A stretch of 64,000 bases of DNA. Source: Effrenium voratum. Lineage: Eukaryota > Sar > Dinophyceae > Suessiales > Symbiodiniaceae. The stretch is from assembly GCA_963377175.1 (NCBI GenBank), contig CAUJNA010002890.1, positions 1,000,010 to 1,064,009 on the forward strand, in the 5' to 3' direction. The translations under genes and the position numbers were made by a program. Shown here piece after piece: positions 8,352 through 18,025 of the stretch; the stretch's first letter is position 1, and every line of letters starts with the position of its first letter. Under the pieces are notes generated by a model. The model saw only the letters and a program-made list of their open reading frames with translations, ran no database searches and had not been told where the DNA came from.

Positions 8352-8411
8352 GCCACCCTCTCGGCTGAGCCCGCGAAGAAGCTGGCAAAGCGCAAGCTGT
8401 CATCCTTGTGA
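8352..8411 (+). CDS. Terminal exon candidate
   Basis: After CAGCCTGCAG: ATLSAEPAKKLAKRKLSSL then TGA. 16 of 19 third positions are G or C. Lys-rich end. Confidence 0.5.
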   Translation, partial: ATLSAEPAKKLAKRKLSSL

Positions 8412-8808
8412 CCGCGATTTAGCGCGCCGCGCGGGAAAAGGAGATGAGGGCTGAGGGCTCTTCTCAAAAGCAGGCACCCCTTTACTTTGGTGCATGTTGC
8501 TTGGATGTTAGGACTTTAACTTTTTGCCAGCTCCTCAAAAGCGCCCCTTGAGATTCTAGGGGTACCTTCCATTTCCATTCTTTCCAGGGATCCGAATCAT
8601 TCCAGAAAACCTCCAAAAACAAGGGGAACATAGCGGTTTTTGAGAACAACGATGGTTGGAAAGAATGGGGAATCAACCCCTAGATAGATGGTTGGTTTCC
8701 TTTTGGTTTCCCCTGAAAACCATGCAATCATGAGGGCTCTTGTTTTGAGAAACACCCAACTCGCAGTTTGCAGCTCCGCTGCACAAGAAGCCCAGGTATG
8801 CCTAACAG

Positions 8809-8946
8809 CCCCCGAACCCTTTTGGACCCGAATCTTTGGAACCCTCCCCGGAAGCTGCCCTAAACCAACCCAGAGCTTATTTGCTGAGGCAAGCCACCAT
8901 TGAAATAATTGCCAACCTGATCAGTGATGGGCCATTGATCTTGTGA
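8809..8946 (+). CDS. Terminal exon candidate
   Basis: After CCTAACAG: ESLEPSPEAALNQPRAYLLR then QATIEIIANLISDGPLIL and TGA. Amphipathic. No family recognised. Confidence 0.45.
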   Translation, partial: PPNPFGPESLEPSPEAALNQPRAYLLRQATIEIIANLISDGPLIL

Positions 8947-9025
8947 CGGGAAGTATGGATGCGCAGGTCGAAATGCAACAGAGATATGTATATATTGTAC
9001 TACATGCATATTTGTGGACACATCA

Positions 9026-9290
9026 ACATTTATATATATATATATATGTACACATGTACGCATATGTCTATATAGACAGAGACAAACACATCTCAATATA
9101 TGTGAGTGTCGAAATCTATTGTTTGCTCTTGATTGGGCTTCTGTCGGTTTACTCTTTCAATTGGTCCAACCTCCGCTTCAACACAGGAAAAGCCCAGCAG
9201 GCAGGCAGGCAAGCAAGCAACCCAGCAACCAAGCAACCCAGCAACCAAGCAAGCCAGCAACCAAGCAACCAAGCAACCAAGCAACGCAGA
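9026..9290 (+). repeat. Microsatellites (TA and AAGCAACC types)
   Basis: A TATATA tract, then a CAAGCAACCAGC-type array at 9197-9290. ORFs over the array are low complexity. Confidence 0.85.
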
Positions 9291-9861
9291 GCGTGCTCCA
9301 TATAAGATCTGGCAATTCCTGCTTGGATTGCTGATATCATGTCGCTTTTTCGGTTTTCTTCTCAAGCCTTTGGTTTGCTTTTGACAGATCCCTGAATCAC
9401 CACTCCCCATACTGCAAAGCGATTCTGACCTCAGTTCTGACGCGGCGTCATTGGCTCCAGCATTGGCATTTTGGCAAGCACAAGGGCCCTTATTTCTCAA
9501 GGATGACAGGCAAAACACGCACACACACACACACACACATGACGTGCACATGCGCAAGACAGACAAGCGAAACGCACGCGCTTTCCGAAAGCCATTCAGA
9601 AATGGAAAGCTTGGATTTGAGAGCAACAAGAGCAAGCGACAAGGAAACAAGTTTCGCAGATAAATTCAGGGACGGTATTTGGGACTGTTTTACATCTTGG
9701 CTCTTGACAAATAATGATGAACACAAAGGAACATATAAAGCGCATGATTAGGATGGAACGTTGACCAATAATTGTCCAGTTCACTTTGATACAAGCCTCT
9801 AATATCCAGAACCCTGGGGACAGCCCATCTTTTCAGACACATGAATCATCCTTGTTAGGGT

Positions 9862-10099
9862 TTGCCCCAATTGCGCTCGAACCCATTCGTTACGTACGAA
9901 ATGATGCAAACTGGCTACTCTGATTTTGTACATGTGAAAGACCCACACAAAAGATCAAAGATCGCTATTAGATACAAACATATAAATGATGCCCGCCAAA
10001 GGGTCCTTCGGTTCCTTCTCAGTGGGAAACGCCTACATTTGGTCTTGGTCACTAGCTTTGCGGAGGAGATTCCAGAATTGAACATCGTATCCACATCAC
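9862..10099 (+). CDS. Exon of unknown gene
   Basis: Open frame containing YEMMQTGYSDFVHVKDPHKR, IAIRYKHINDARQRVLRFLL and VTSFAEEIPELNIVS. It meets a family G/T element (ATGGGTCAAAACCC) at about 10100, whose sequence supplies the downstream stop. Confidence 0.45.
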
Positions 10100-10215
10100 C
10101 ATGGGTCAAAACCCAATACCCCCAGTGAACATCAACCAATCCCCACTAAAATAGACCAAACTGGATGGTGCACCTGTCCCAAAATGGTACCATTGGTTTT
10201 GAACCAGATCCATAT
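10100..10215 (+). mobile_element. Family G-like (T subtype) element
   Basis: CCATGGGTCAAAACCC and CCCCACTAAAATAGACC; related copies at 14875 and 26225 end TTTTGACCCA. Confidence 0.45.
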
Positions 10216-10329
10216 CTCCTTTTTTGCGGAGCTGCATGCGCCACTCAGCGCACAGTGCCCGGGCCACTCGGCGTTTTCGCTGGATTTCTTCGGCAGGTGA
10301 ACCAAGCTCATGCCGCAAGACCCTCGTGA
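10216..10329 (+). CDS. Possible exon with stop
   Basis: TQRTVPGPLGVFAGFLRQVN then QAHAARPS and TGA. GC-rich. Lies between a family T and a family B element. Confidence 0.4.
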   Translation, partial: LLFCGAACATQRTVPGPLGVFAGFLRQVNQAHAARPS

Positions 10330-10360
10330 AACTTCCGGCAAAGCGGGTTTCTAGCCTGTC

Positions 10361-10478
10361 TAGGTCCCCCAGCTAGATGCCCTTTCTCACCCCTTTTTTG
10401 GTTGGGAGGGTTCCCCTACTAAAATAGACGTGTGAAAAAGGTGGTACCCTTATTCTAACCTCTCTACAGGAGGACCTA
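10361..10478 (+). mobile_element. Family B element (B4)
   Basis: TAGGTCCCCCAGCTAG ... CTACAGGAGGACCTA, flanked by TA. Confidence 0.65.
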
Positions 10479-10533
10479 GCTGGTTCATACTTCTGACTTT
10501 GGATTGCGAAGCCGCTTGCACTGATCCTTTCAC

Positions 10534-10758
10534 TTGTTCACTTGCACGGACCTCCACAAGCCCGCGAGTAGGCCTTTGGTGCCCAATCGCCCCAAATGGC
10601 AAATGGCCTCTCCATACCTATCAGCACGTTCATGCACCTTTTTGCTGGGGCTGAAGGGAGCAACCCAGGTTCTTTCTCAAAAGCAGCCCTACCATGGTTG
10701 CACCCCACTAAGAAGTGATACTGAAAAGGGCTACTCTATATGGGGTCCTTTCTGCTAG
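10534..10758 (+). CDS. Possible exon
   Basis: RPLVPNRPKWQMASPYLSAR and HGCTPLRSDTEKGYSIWG. No splice support. Confidence 0.3.
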   Translation: MFTCTDLHKPASRPLVPNRPKWQMASPYLSARSCTFLLGLKGATQVLSQKQPYHGCTPLRSDTEKGYSIWGPFC

Positions 10759-10875
10759 GTTGCGATGTGTTGCATCCATGCAGAATCAAAGGACACTTAA
10801 AGCACCACGGGTTACATCTTCCTGTTTGCAAGACAATTTGCTTCCCCCGAACGTTTAACCGATTCCCATTGAAAG

Positions 10876-11082
10876 AATGGCCCAAGGGGACCCAGTGACG
10901 ACAATCCTGAACAGTTAATGGTGGTGAAACATGAACCTGGATTGAACCCCAGGGCCCCTTACGTGTGCAAGTTCCGCTGGGCCAAAAAGCATCAGCTGAG
11001 GTCATCAGCTTCCCATGGTGAAGGATGCGTGGCAGGAGCCCTAGATGTGAAGATGGGATCCGGGGCCCCAATCCTAGCATGA
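10876..11082 (+). CDS. Exon of unknown gene
   Basis: After CATTGAAAG. 68 codons to TGA: DDNPEQLMVVKHEPGLNPRA, YVCKFRWAKKHQLRSSASHG, GCVAGALDVKMGSGAPILA. Third positions about 65% GC. A GTGAAG at 11046 could be an earlier donor. Confidence 0.55.
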   Translation, partial: NGPRGPSDDNPEQLMVVKHEPGLNPRAPYVCKFRWAKKHQLRSSASHGEGCVAGALDVKMGSGAPILA

Positions 11083-11214
11083 AGGGACCAAGGAGACCCT
11101 CCAATTTACCCTGTCCACATTGGAACCCCACCTCGGGGTCCCGTTTGAAGACAAACGGTCTTCTTTCAGTGGACAGGAGGGTACTTTGTTGCGTTTTATT
11201 ATCTGTATTAATTA

Positions 11215-11278
11215 TTATTAATACTATTATTATTATTAGTAGTATTATTATTATTATTGATATTGTTATTATTGTTTA
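11215..11278 (+). repeat. ATT microsatellite
   Basis: Imperfect TATTATTA tract. Confidence 0.85.
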
Positions 11279-11376
11279 GTATTTTGTTTTGTTTAATTCT
11301 GTTTCCCGAGATGTGTGCGCTTGACTGCAGGACTTACCTTTTGCCGGACTGTGGACATCTTTTTTTTTGCCATTAG

Positions 11377-11462
11377 ATATCATCCTCTTCGACTCGGAGG
11401 GAAATCACTTTAGTGCCCCTGAGGTGGCCTCACCAAAAGCAAAAACAAATACACCCAACTAG
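11377..11462 (+). CDS. Terminal exon candidate
   Basis: After TTTTTTGCCATTAG: IILFDSEGNHFSAPEVASPK then AKTNTPN and TAG. Downstream about 11500-11570 (CATTTTAC ... GTGAAGCAAAC ... TATACATTCT) recurs at about 22490 after another exon. Confidence 0.45.
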
Positions 11463-11919
11463 CTTACACACTTTCTGGGGTAGACTTAGGATACATTTTA
11501 CATTTTACCAGTCACTCCATGTGAAGCAAACAATAAAGTATACATTCTATAACTGGGCCTAACTCTAATCATGCTTTGACGTTGCTTCTGGGAAGTTCAA
11601 TCATGGTGTCCGAGCCATGTCCCTTCAAAGGGAACCTCCATAGAAAGCGATTTCAATGAAGAACCAGTTCAGATGCTCCAGTGAGTTTTTGTCCTTCTCC
11701 TGTTTCCTGTGGACGGGGCTCCGAACTAACATCAACTACCAAATCCACTGGATCCATTATGATCCATCTGCCTGCATAGTAACAATTTGAGCCATCTAAA
11801 TCCCAGGAACTTAGCTGGAAACTGGGATCCACTGGGAAACAGAAGAGTTTTGGTGGTGTGGAGGGGAAACCAACATGAAACCACCATTTATTTTCTGGGG
11901 GGTGGCGTTCCCTTAAAAA

Positions 11920-11934
11920 ACACACACACACACA

Positions 11935-11978
<44 letters not shown>

Positions 11979-11986
11979 CACGCACA

Positions 11987-12062
<76 letters not shown>

Positions 12063-12074
12063 GCCAAGTATGTG

Positions 12075-12113
<39 letters not shown>
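11920..12113 (+). repeat. CA / GCAC microsatellite and TA tract
   Basis: CACACA, then long CGCA/GCAC arrays to 12060, and (TA)n at 12079-12111. Confidence 0.9.
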
Positions 12114-12117
<4 letters not shown>

Positions 12118-12142
12118 TTATGTACTTGTTTGTTTTTTTCCG

Positions 12143-12247
12143 ATGCCCTTCTCCGTCTCTTTGATGTGTTGGCTTTGCGGGTTTTTTGAACGAACACATG
12201 GGCAGCCTGAAACATCCTACTTCGCTAAAAGGAGCGTGGCACGGTGA
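12143..12247 (+). CDS. Possible exon with stop
   Basis: MPFSVSLMCWLCGFFERTHG then QPETSYFAKRSVAR and TGA; GTGACA at 12244 could be a donor. Confidence 0.35.
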   Translation: MPFSVSLMCWLCGFFERTHGQPETSYFAKRSVAR

Positions 12248-12252
12248 CAATC

Positions 12253-13040
12253 ATGAGCTCTTACATGCCTTATGCAGCATGTTGGCAGAAACAAGGCACT
12301 GTGGGCGTTGTCAATGCTAGCAGTGTGGGCCCGCGTGCACACTGCCAGGTAAAATTGCCGAGGCAAAATATAGTGTACCCACTTTAGACAACACCTTGGT
12401 CATGAGTATTTGCCTTTCAGCAAGGAGTTTGCTTTTACCTTTTGTGTGATACTTATTAATGCCCTTCCTCTTGCAGGCGGAAGGTTGGTCCCGCTCGCGG
12501 CTTGAACTGGGCGTTTGGCAAGCAAGTGGGGCCCAAGTACAGTACGTGACAGGTGGTTGGTTTCTTGTTTCCCCTTGCCCAACCTTGCCCTCCACCCACA
12601 CCCCACTCCCCCCACACCCCACCCATCCCCATCGCACCCCACTCCCCCCACACCCCACCCATCCCCACCGCACCCCACTCCCCCCACACCCCACCCATCC
12701 CCACCCACCCCACCAAGCCCGGGCCCCCCCCCCCCCTGGGACAGCCCAAAATACCCATCGGCCTTTGTTCAGGGCTGCTGGCGCAGATGCTGCAGGCTCC
12801 GACACGGATCTCTTGTTAGAATCAGTGTGCAACTTAAGGTTCACTTGTGTGCGTTTTTGTTTGGGCATACCCCCTTGTTTGTATGATGTTAAAGGGAAAC
12901 CAAAAGGAAAGCCGCCAGTTGGGAGGGCCCAACCTAAAAAAAAAGCAGAGTTGGAACCACCTTCCCTTTCTGTGGTGGACTTGAATCTCCGCATCTTGAT
13001 GTCCAAACGGGTTTCCTCTTGGAAAAAAATGGCCGCTTGA
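12253..13040 (+). CDS. Possible complete two-exon gene
   Basis: Exon 1 12253-12348 starts at ATG (MSSYMPYAACWQKQGTVGVV), preceded by an in-frame TAA at 12226, and ends CAG before GTAAAA. Exon 2 12477-13040 starts after TCCTCTTGCAG (AEGWSRSRLELGVWQASGAQ) in phase 0 and stays open to TGA. Predicted length 219 residues. A Pro/His/Thr low-complexity stretch covers about 12590-12730. The C-terminal part reads ELEPPSLSVVDLNLRILMSK. A family V-like segment near 12890 may be an extra intron. The long - strand ORF here follows the same C-rich repeat. Function unknown. Confidence 0.5.
12590..12735 (+). repeat. C-rich CCCCAC minisatellite
   Basis: About three copies of a unit containing CACTCCCCCCACACCCCACC. 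Read in frame it encodes TPLPPHPTHPH repeats. Confidence 0.8.
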
Positions 13041-13746
13041 CCTGAATGTTTGAAATTTTCAGACACCCAGGTGGTTGCGAGCCCTTTTTTCCAGCTTCTT
13101 CACTCTACTCCAAATACCCTCTTTCTGTTTTGTTGTTTCTTGATCAACTGATCGGATTTCCAGTGTAAGCCAACCACGCAAAGAGCGCCCTTTGTTACCA
13201 TGGACCACCACGTCTGGGGTACTTGACAAGCATTCGAGCAACCCCGTAGTGCGGACTCCCTATAGGTATGCTTCTGGAAAAATACCTGTTGTTAAATGAC
13301 CCGAGCCGAAACTAGTAGGATATCAATCAGCTCTTAACCGAACTCCAGAAGTACCGCAAGCCAAAAGATGGTCGATATCCAATTGAGTTTGGCTTTTAGG
13401 GACAGCTCCAAAATGGTGGTTGTCAGTTTGGCTTCCCTTTTGAAACCCAAAGAGGGAAACCCTCAAACAAAGACGAGCCAATTGTAGAAGCTTGGTATGG
13501 TTTCTTCGCTCGAAGGTTCCCAGCCGTCCGGCTCCTTGCGTTTTTGGTGGTTGTTTTTAGTTGGTTTAGCGGTTAGGCTGCCATTCAACCCACCAGTTAG
13601 GGCCTCGGTTTCGACATTTTACCGGTTTCTTTTTTTGGGGAGGGTTGCAATACTAAAATGGACTACAGCAAACCAAAAAATGGGTACCCTTGTTCTAACC
13701 TCCCAACTGGAGGACCTACAAGGAAATCGGTTTCACTACTGGGCAT

Positions 13747-14007
13747 ATGTTTTTGATATTTTCTTTTGGACGTATTCGCAAATGGATTGCCCGCCAGAGG
13801 CTTTGTGCACTGAGACCGGAGGGGAACAAGGGCCTTCCTCTAATTTACGGTGATTTGCCATTGTCCTTTAGGGGGTTCAGTTCTGTTTTGGATCCAAACA
13901 AGGAATTGACAAGAATTTCCCTCATGGGATCCGTATTGTTTGTGCATTGTGGTTGCTTTACTTGTAATACTTTGGTCATCCAACCGCTGCCCAAGGATAT
14001 TTATTGA
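13747..14007 (+). CDS. Exon ending in stop
   Basis: FGRIRKWIARQRLCALRPEG, NKGLPLIYGDLPLSFRGFSS, VLDPNKELTRISLMGSVLFV, HCGCFTCNTLVIQ, then TGA. 86 codons. Upstream is a degraded family B copy and a family C fragment. Confidence 0.5.
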   Translation: MFLIFSFGRIRKWIARQRLCALRPEGNKGLPLIYGDLPLSFRGFSSVLDPNKELTRISLMGSVLFVHCGCFTCNTLVIQPLPKDIY

Positions 14008-14041
14008 ACCCTTTTTCGATCACCGATGTTGCAAATTGCAG

Positions 14042-14210
14042 AATGGAGGCAGGTACTTTACGGAAGGTCGTTTGGGTAGAATTTTCCACCCCAAAGAAGG
14101 TCCCTAGACCTCGAATTTCATGTTCAGATGTGTCGGCCAATCCAGTGTCTGCGATGTTCATGCTGGTATCACTTCTATCCCAAAGTTCAGTCCGGCGACT
14201 GAGCTTATAC
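14042..14210 (+). CDS. Exon followed by family A element
   Basis: After TTGCAAATTGCAG: MEAGTLRKVVWVEFSTPKKV, RISCSDVSANPVSAMFMLVS, SVRRLSLY. If the intron is TACCTGG...CTCCAG the frame continues with VYMLIVQVQSGTA then TAG. Confidence 0.45.
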
Positions 14211-14310
14211 CTGGAGTCTCCATGACTCCAGGACCCTTTAAAAATGGGTCAATGACCCCTAAAGTTTGGGCAATGACTCCATTTTTCTAATGTCATGGAG
14301 ACTCCAGGTA
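14208..14310 (+). mobile_element. Family A element (A5)
   Basis: TACCTGGAGTCTCCATGACT ... CATGGAGACTCCAGGTA. Left flank TTA, so no GT at the left border. Confidence 0.65.
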
Positions 14311-14385
14311 TATATGCTAATTGTTCAAGTTCAGTCTGGGACTGCTTAGTCCCCAAAGTTTCAATTATCGGCTACGACTTGGTTT

Positions 14386-14495
14386 GTCTCACTTCCTGAG
14401 TTCCTGAAGCTTCAACTTTTCGGTTTTGGACCATTTCGGTGGTACTTTTACGTAAACAAGTTGGACATTGTTTTAGGCCAATCTACCTGGAGTCT
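14386..14495 (+). mobile_element. Family I element
   Basis: CTCACTTCCTGAGTTCCTGA, then GGTTTTGGACCATTTCGGTG; right end merges with family A copy A6 at 14484. Confidence 0.5.
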
Positions 14496-14580
14496 CCAAC
14501 CCTTCAAAAATGGGATCAATGACCCCAAAATTATGGGGTCGATGACCACATTTTTAAAGGGGTCATGGAGACTCCAGGTA
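14484..14580 (+). mobile_element. Family A element (A6)
   Basis: TACCTGGAGTCTCCAACC ... GGTCATGGAGACTCCAGGTA. Confidence 0.65.
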
Positions 14581-14589
14581 GTTTTGTAA

Positions 14590-14735
14590 TGTTAACCCTG
14601 GATTACGAAACCCCTGGTTGATTAATAGGGGGGTGTCCCCTTTTAGTGGGGATTCATCACTTTGGGAGGGAACACCCCCCTAATGGGACGGGTTTATTAA
14701 TCCTGGGTCAACATTATATTAAACAGGTGGCTAGC
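14590..14735 (+). mobile_element. Family H element
   Basis: TAATGTTAACCCTGGATTA ... TAATCCTGGGTCAACATTA inverted ends around a GTCCCCTTTTAGTGGGGAT core. Other copies near 16530, 23490, 41665, 55865, 58548 and 60041. Confidence 0.6.
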
Positions 14736-14790
14736 CACTTGCTTGGCCGAGCCTGCGAGTCTGAAGGTCCCTTCCGATTTGCTTCCTAGG
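14727..14790 (+). CDS. Short exon
   Basis: Between ATTAAACAG and GTGAGC. The frame open to the donor reads WLATCLAEPASLKVPSDLLP. Confidence 0.45.
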
Positions 14791-14874
14791 GTGAGCTTAT
14801 TGTAGAGCACCCAGTTCTTTTGGGGCAGTTCGGGGGCAGTACCAAACCAAAGCTTCCGATTCCAGGAGACATTT

Positions 14875-15007
14875 GGCCATGGTTCAGAACCAAGGGGATC
14901 CCATTTTATTTTGGGATAGGTGCACCACCCATTTTAGAACCTATTCTAGTGGGGATTGGGATGTTCACTGGGAGTACGATTTGGGTTTTGACCCATGGCC
15001 ATTTCAG
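14875..15007 (+). mobile_element. Family G-like (T subtype) element as intron
   Basis: CCATGGTTCAGAACC ... GGGTTTTGACCCATGGCC, ending CATTTCAG. Confidence 0.45.
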
Positions 15008-15056
15008 CCCCTCCAAGCGCTTCTCCAGTGGAGGATTAGCCACTTTTGTGCCCAAG
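15008..15056 (+). CDS. Short exon with canonical donor
   Basis: PLQALLQWRISHFCAQ between CATTTCAG and AAG|GTAAGC. Basic, helix-like. Confidence 0.5.
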
Positions 15057-15136
15057 GTAAGCTTGGGGGTGCTTAACAGCTCAAAGTGCTCAAGTTCCGC
15101 AACGGCAACGTCTCTTGTTCCCCACCCGACAGGAAG

Positions 15137-15565
15137 GGGTTGTTAGATTCTATGTTGGAATCCGCGTTTGCGATGCTTCTACATCACGCCCCCCACCCAG
15201 TATCCCGCCAGAGCAGCTCGCCAGCGGATCCCGCCGAGTATCCCGCCAGAGCTGCTCGCCAGTGGATCCCGCCCAGTATCCCGTCAGAGCTGCTCGCCAG
15301 TGGATCCCGCCGAGTACCCGCCAGAGCTGCTCGCAAGTGGATCCCGCCCAGTATCCCGCAAGAGCTGCTTGCCAGTGGATCCCGCCCAGTATCCCGCCAG
15401 AGCTGCTCGCCAGTGGATGTATCCCGCCAGAAGTGGATCCCGCCGAGCATCCCGCCAGAGCGGCTCGCCAGTGGATCCCGCCGAGCATCCCGCCAAAGCG
15501 GCTCGCCAGTGGATCCCGCCGAGTATCCCGCTGAGTTGATGGGAATTTGGAGTCGAAGTCCCTAG
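15137..15565 (+). CDS. Open frame over a 38-bp minisatellite
   Basis: After CCACCCGACAG one frame reads KGLLDSMLESAFAMLLHH and then runs through the repeat array to TAG at 15563. As the unit is 38 bp, the frame rotates through three peptide versions. The other + frames and the - strand are also largely open, so coding status is uncertain. Confidence 0.35.
   Translation, partial: GLLDSMLESAFAMLLHHAPHPVSRQSSSPADPAEYPARAARQWIPPSIPSELLASGSRRVPARAARKWIPPSIPQELLASGSRPVSRQSCSPVDVSRQKWIPPSIPPERLASGSRRASRQSGSPVDPAEYPAELMGIWSRSP
15197..15535 (+). repeat. 38-bp tandem minisatellite
   Basis: About nine imperfect copies of a unit containing GTATCCCGCCAGAGCTGCTC and GCCAGTGGATCCCGCC. No stop codon arises in any + frame over most of the array. 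Confidence 0.9.
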
Positions 15566-16080
15566 GATGTGGAGGAATTTGTTGCAACGGTCGTAAGCTC
15601 GTGAGTGTGGAGGGTGGGGATTGCTCGAAGCGAAGTAGTTTTTTTGTTTTGGGGGGGGTTCTGGGGGTTGATGAAAATACCACTTGGGGCCATTTTCGAG
15701 ATGGGCATGAATCTGTTGTTGTCCTTTGGTGGACATGATGTTGGTGGTGATTCATGTTCACCCAGCACTTTTTGAAGTCAAAACTCATACCTGGAGTCTC
15801 CATGACCCTTCAAAAATGGAGTCATTGCCCAACATTTTGGGGTCGTTGAACCATTTTAAAGGGTCATGGAGACTCCAGGTAGCCACTTAAAAAAAAAGGC
15901 GCTTCTTGCCTCCAACCAGGCAACACTTCCCGGGAGCTCCGCTTCTTCTCTCGCAGCTATGGCGAGCCGGGGGCTCAAAAGTTAAAAGGAACCCGATCAT
16001 CCGATCCCTGGTGCGAAAGATCCTCCAACCAGAACTCCAAGGCTTTCGGATATGTTTGTAGCTCAAACTTAAAGAGCTAG
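15566..16080 (+). CDS. Two exons around an element-bearing intron
   Basis: Exon 15566-15600 (DVEEFVATVVS) ends at GTGAGT. Exon 15957-16080 starts after CTTCTCTCGCAG and reads YGEPGAQKLKGTRSSDPWCE, SNQNSKAFGYVCSSNLKS, TAG. Phase 2 on both sides. The 356-nt intron contains a family Q palindrome and family A copy A7, so here A sits inside an ordinary intron. Confidence 0.55.
15788..15881 (+). mobile_element. Family A element (A7) inside an intron
   Basis: TACCTGGAGTCTCCATGACC ... GGTCATGGAGACTCCAGGTA, TA at both ends. Confidence 0.7.
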
Positions 16081-16162
16081 ATAGAGCTAGGCTTGCGCAG
16101 GTTGTCGTCTTTGGTTTCATTTACCAAGGTGCCATTTTTGTACATGTTTTTCACCCACTGCC

Positions 16163-16410
16163 ATATTGCGCCAGAACTCTTTGTGAACCCTGGCATTCCA
16201 GAAGGGGAATTAAAAGAGCCGTCCACGTCGACAATTAACGAACCCACACCAATCGATTTGAGGGTCACACTAAAGTGGAAGTACTGTAAGGGGAACACGG
16301 TGGCAAGGGTAGCTATCCACGGGTCCCGTTTAAAGGCAAACAATTTGGGATTCATGGCACATTTCGAGTCTAGTTTGCATGCAGGCTGTTGGTTTTTGGC
16401 TGTTGGATGA
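16163..16410 (+). CDS. Possible exon with stop
   Basis: ELFVNPGIPEGELKEPSTST, INEPTPIDLRVTLKWKYCKG, NTVARVAIHGSRLKANN and on to TGA. The - strand is also open here, so strand is not certain. Confidence 0.4.
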
Positions 16411-16430
16411 TGTCGGTATCTTGATTTTAG

Positions 16431-16487
16431 TGTATGGTTGCTGGGTGCTGCAACATTGGCTTGCGCCTGAGGCATTGGGCCTGGAAG
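16431..16487 (+). CDS. Short exon
   Basis: CMVAGCCNIGLRLRHWAWK between TTGATTTTAG and GTTGCC; 19 full codons. Confidence 0.45.
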
Positions 16488-16649
16488 GTTGCCTAGGTTA
16501 ACCCTTCATGCGGTCCCTTGACCAATAATCATAATGTTGACCCCATATTAAAATCAACCAACCAGTTTATTGATAGGGGGTGGTTTTTTGGGCCCTCCAA
16601 AAGTGTTCTGATTCCCCACATTTCAACCAGAAATGGACACCCCCATGTG

Positions 16650-16752
16650 GGTGTGGCTCAAAATTAAACAGCCAGGGTTACGCAGGTTTTGGTTTCCATG
16701 TTTCCACTTACCAGGGCAAGCCATTTTGGAATTCCGGTTTTTTGAGCCACAG
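16650..16752 (+). mobile_element. Family G element
   Basis: GTGTGGCTCAAAATTAAAC ... TTTTTTGAGCCACAG. Confidence 0.55.
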
Positions 16753-16780
16753 CCATGTAAATAAACTGGCTAGTTGACTA

Positions 16781-16853
16781 ATGGGGTCAACTGAATCCCC
16801 TTGAGTTGGAGGCCGTGAGGATGGGCCGTCTTCGCTTTGGTGTGGGTGCGGCA

Positions 16854-16858
<5 letters not shown>
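16781..16858 (+). CDS. Exon running into a GT microsatellite
   Basis: WGQLNPLELEAVRMGRLRFG then VGAAIY. The GTGTGT array at 16859-16895 could act as donor. Confidence 0.4.
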
Positions 16859-16891
<33 letters not shown>

Positions 16892-16976
16892 GTGTTTGAT
16901 TGTTTTTGGACAGAGCCCTTTTTAGGTCGGATTGAACAACCAAAAGGAAGACCACACCCCTTTTGGGGGTCCAAAG

Positions 16977-18025
16977 AAGAAGTTGGTTTGACACATCAAG
17001 CGAAACATACTTTGTTCAACTGGGGGAAGCCCACTTCATGCACCCCTTGCTTTGGATTGCAGTTGCAGCTCTTTCCAGGGATCCTTCATCCGCGCCGACG
17101 CGCGGGTTGAACATCTTTGCCCTACATGATCTGGGTCCCCCAGCTAGGTGCCCTTTCACCGTTTCTTTTTTTGGGGAGGGTTGCCCTACTAAAATAGACT
17201 ACAGAAGAAAAGAATCGGGTACCCCTATTTTACCCTCTGAAATCTGGAGGACCTAGTGATGAATACATATAACACGCTTGATTACCTCCAAGCTGTGGGC
17301 TTGCACGCTTGCACGCGCTTGCACGCGCTTGCACGCGCTTGCACGTTGACCGAGGTTAACCTGGGTCTTTCTGCTTGGCCAATATGAGCACCTGGAGTCT
17401 CCTTCTGACCCTCTGACCCGAATCAAAAATGGGTCAACGACCCCCAACATTTTGAGTAGTAATGACCAACCATTTTTCAAGGGTCATGAAGACTTCAGGC
17501 AAGCACACAGGGCATCCTTTCGGACCATCTGGTTACAAGAGTATTTGTTCTGTGTTTTCCCCTGTTGCTCTTAAGAGGGAATCGATCACTACTGGACTTT
17601 TTTTCATTTTTTTCCAGGGATTTAAGCAAATGGAGGGAACCCTGATGGTAAATTGAAAAGTACTCAAAGCTGCGGTCTGGCTCTTAGCTGAGCCACATCC
17701 AAGTGAGCTGCGCATATTTGACTTCGGGACCAACAACCGCGTCGGGACTTTCGGCGGCCACTGCATAAGCTTCTCCCGCCGCTTGGTTTGACGTAGGAGC
17801 TCACCGATTTCAGCTGCCCAGTGGATTCCCCCCTTTTTACTTCTTTTGGAAGGGTTCCGATTTCTTTGAACTCAACCAAGCAAAAAAAGAGGCCGATTCT
17901 TTTTTCCCCATGGCGAGTGGGCATCCAAGCGATTCTTTCAGGTATTGAAAATTGACACTGAAATGCTCTTCCCTATGGACCTTGACCAATTCCTGTTCGC
18001 TGAGTCCAGGATTCCATTGACGAAG
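16977..18025 (+). CDS. Six-exon, phase-consistent gene segment
   Basis: Exons: 16977-17134 (SWFDTSSETYFVQLGEAHFM, LLWIAVAALSRDPSSAPTRG), 17257-17354 (VMNTYNTLDYLQAVGLHACT), 17499-17531 (ASTQGILSDHL), 17618-17647 (GFKQMEGTLM), 17693-17785 (ELRIFDFGTNNRVGTFGGHC) and 17942-18025 (VLKIDTEMLFPMDLDQFLFA). Every junction is GT...AG and keeps phase. The introns are, in order, a family B element, an intron holding family A, a family C element, a 45-nt intron, and an intron with a family V motif. A GCTTGCACGC tandem lies within exon 2. Product unknown; this is the clearest gene in the window. Confidence 0.65.
17135..17256 (+). mobile_element. Family B element forming a complete intron
   Basis: GTCCCCCAGCTAGGTG ... 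AATCTGGAGGACCTAG, 122 nt, phase 1 both sides. Confidence 0.7.
17389..17501 (+). mobile_element. Family A element (A8)
   Basis: CACCTGGAGTCTCCTTCTGA ... CATGAAGACTTCAGGCA, with CA instead of TA at both ends. Its CTTCAG is used as acceptor. Confidence 0.6.
17532..17617 (+). mobile_element. Family C element forming an 86-nt intron
   Basis: GTTACAAGAGTATTTGTTCT ... TTTTTTTCCAG. The right inverted end (GGATTTAAGCAAATGG) stays exonic. Confidence 0.6.

Noticed and set aside
9093..9650. 185-codon - strand ORF
   Set aside because: Much of it translates the CAAGCAACC array and a CA repeat; no splice or codon-bias support.
11653..12250. Long ORFs with RACVRACV or HARTHART repeats
   Set aside because: Translation of the GCAC microsatellite.
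12317..13066. 249-codon - strand ORF, longest in the window
   Set aside because: Its length comes from the C-rich minisatellite, which is open on both strands. The + strand reading has matching splice sites and a stop.
15150..15803. 217-codon - strand ORF
   Set aside because: Covers the 38-bp minisatellite, which lacks stops in most frames; no independent support.
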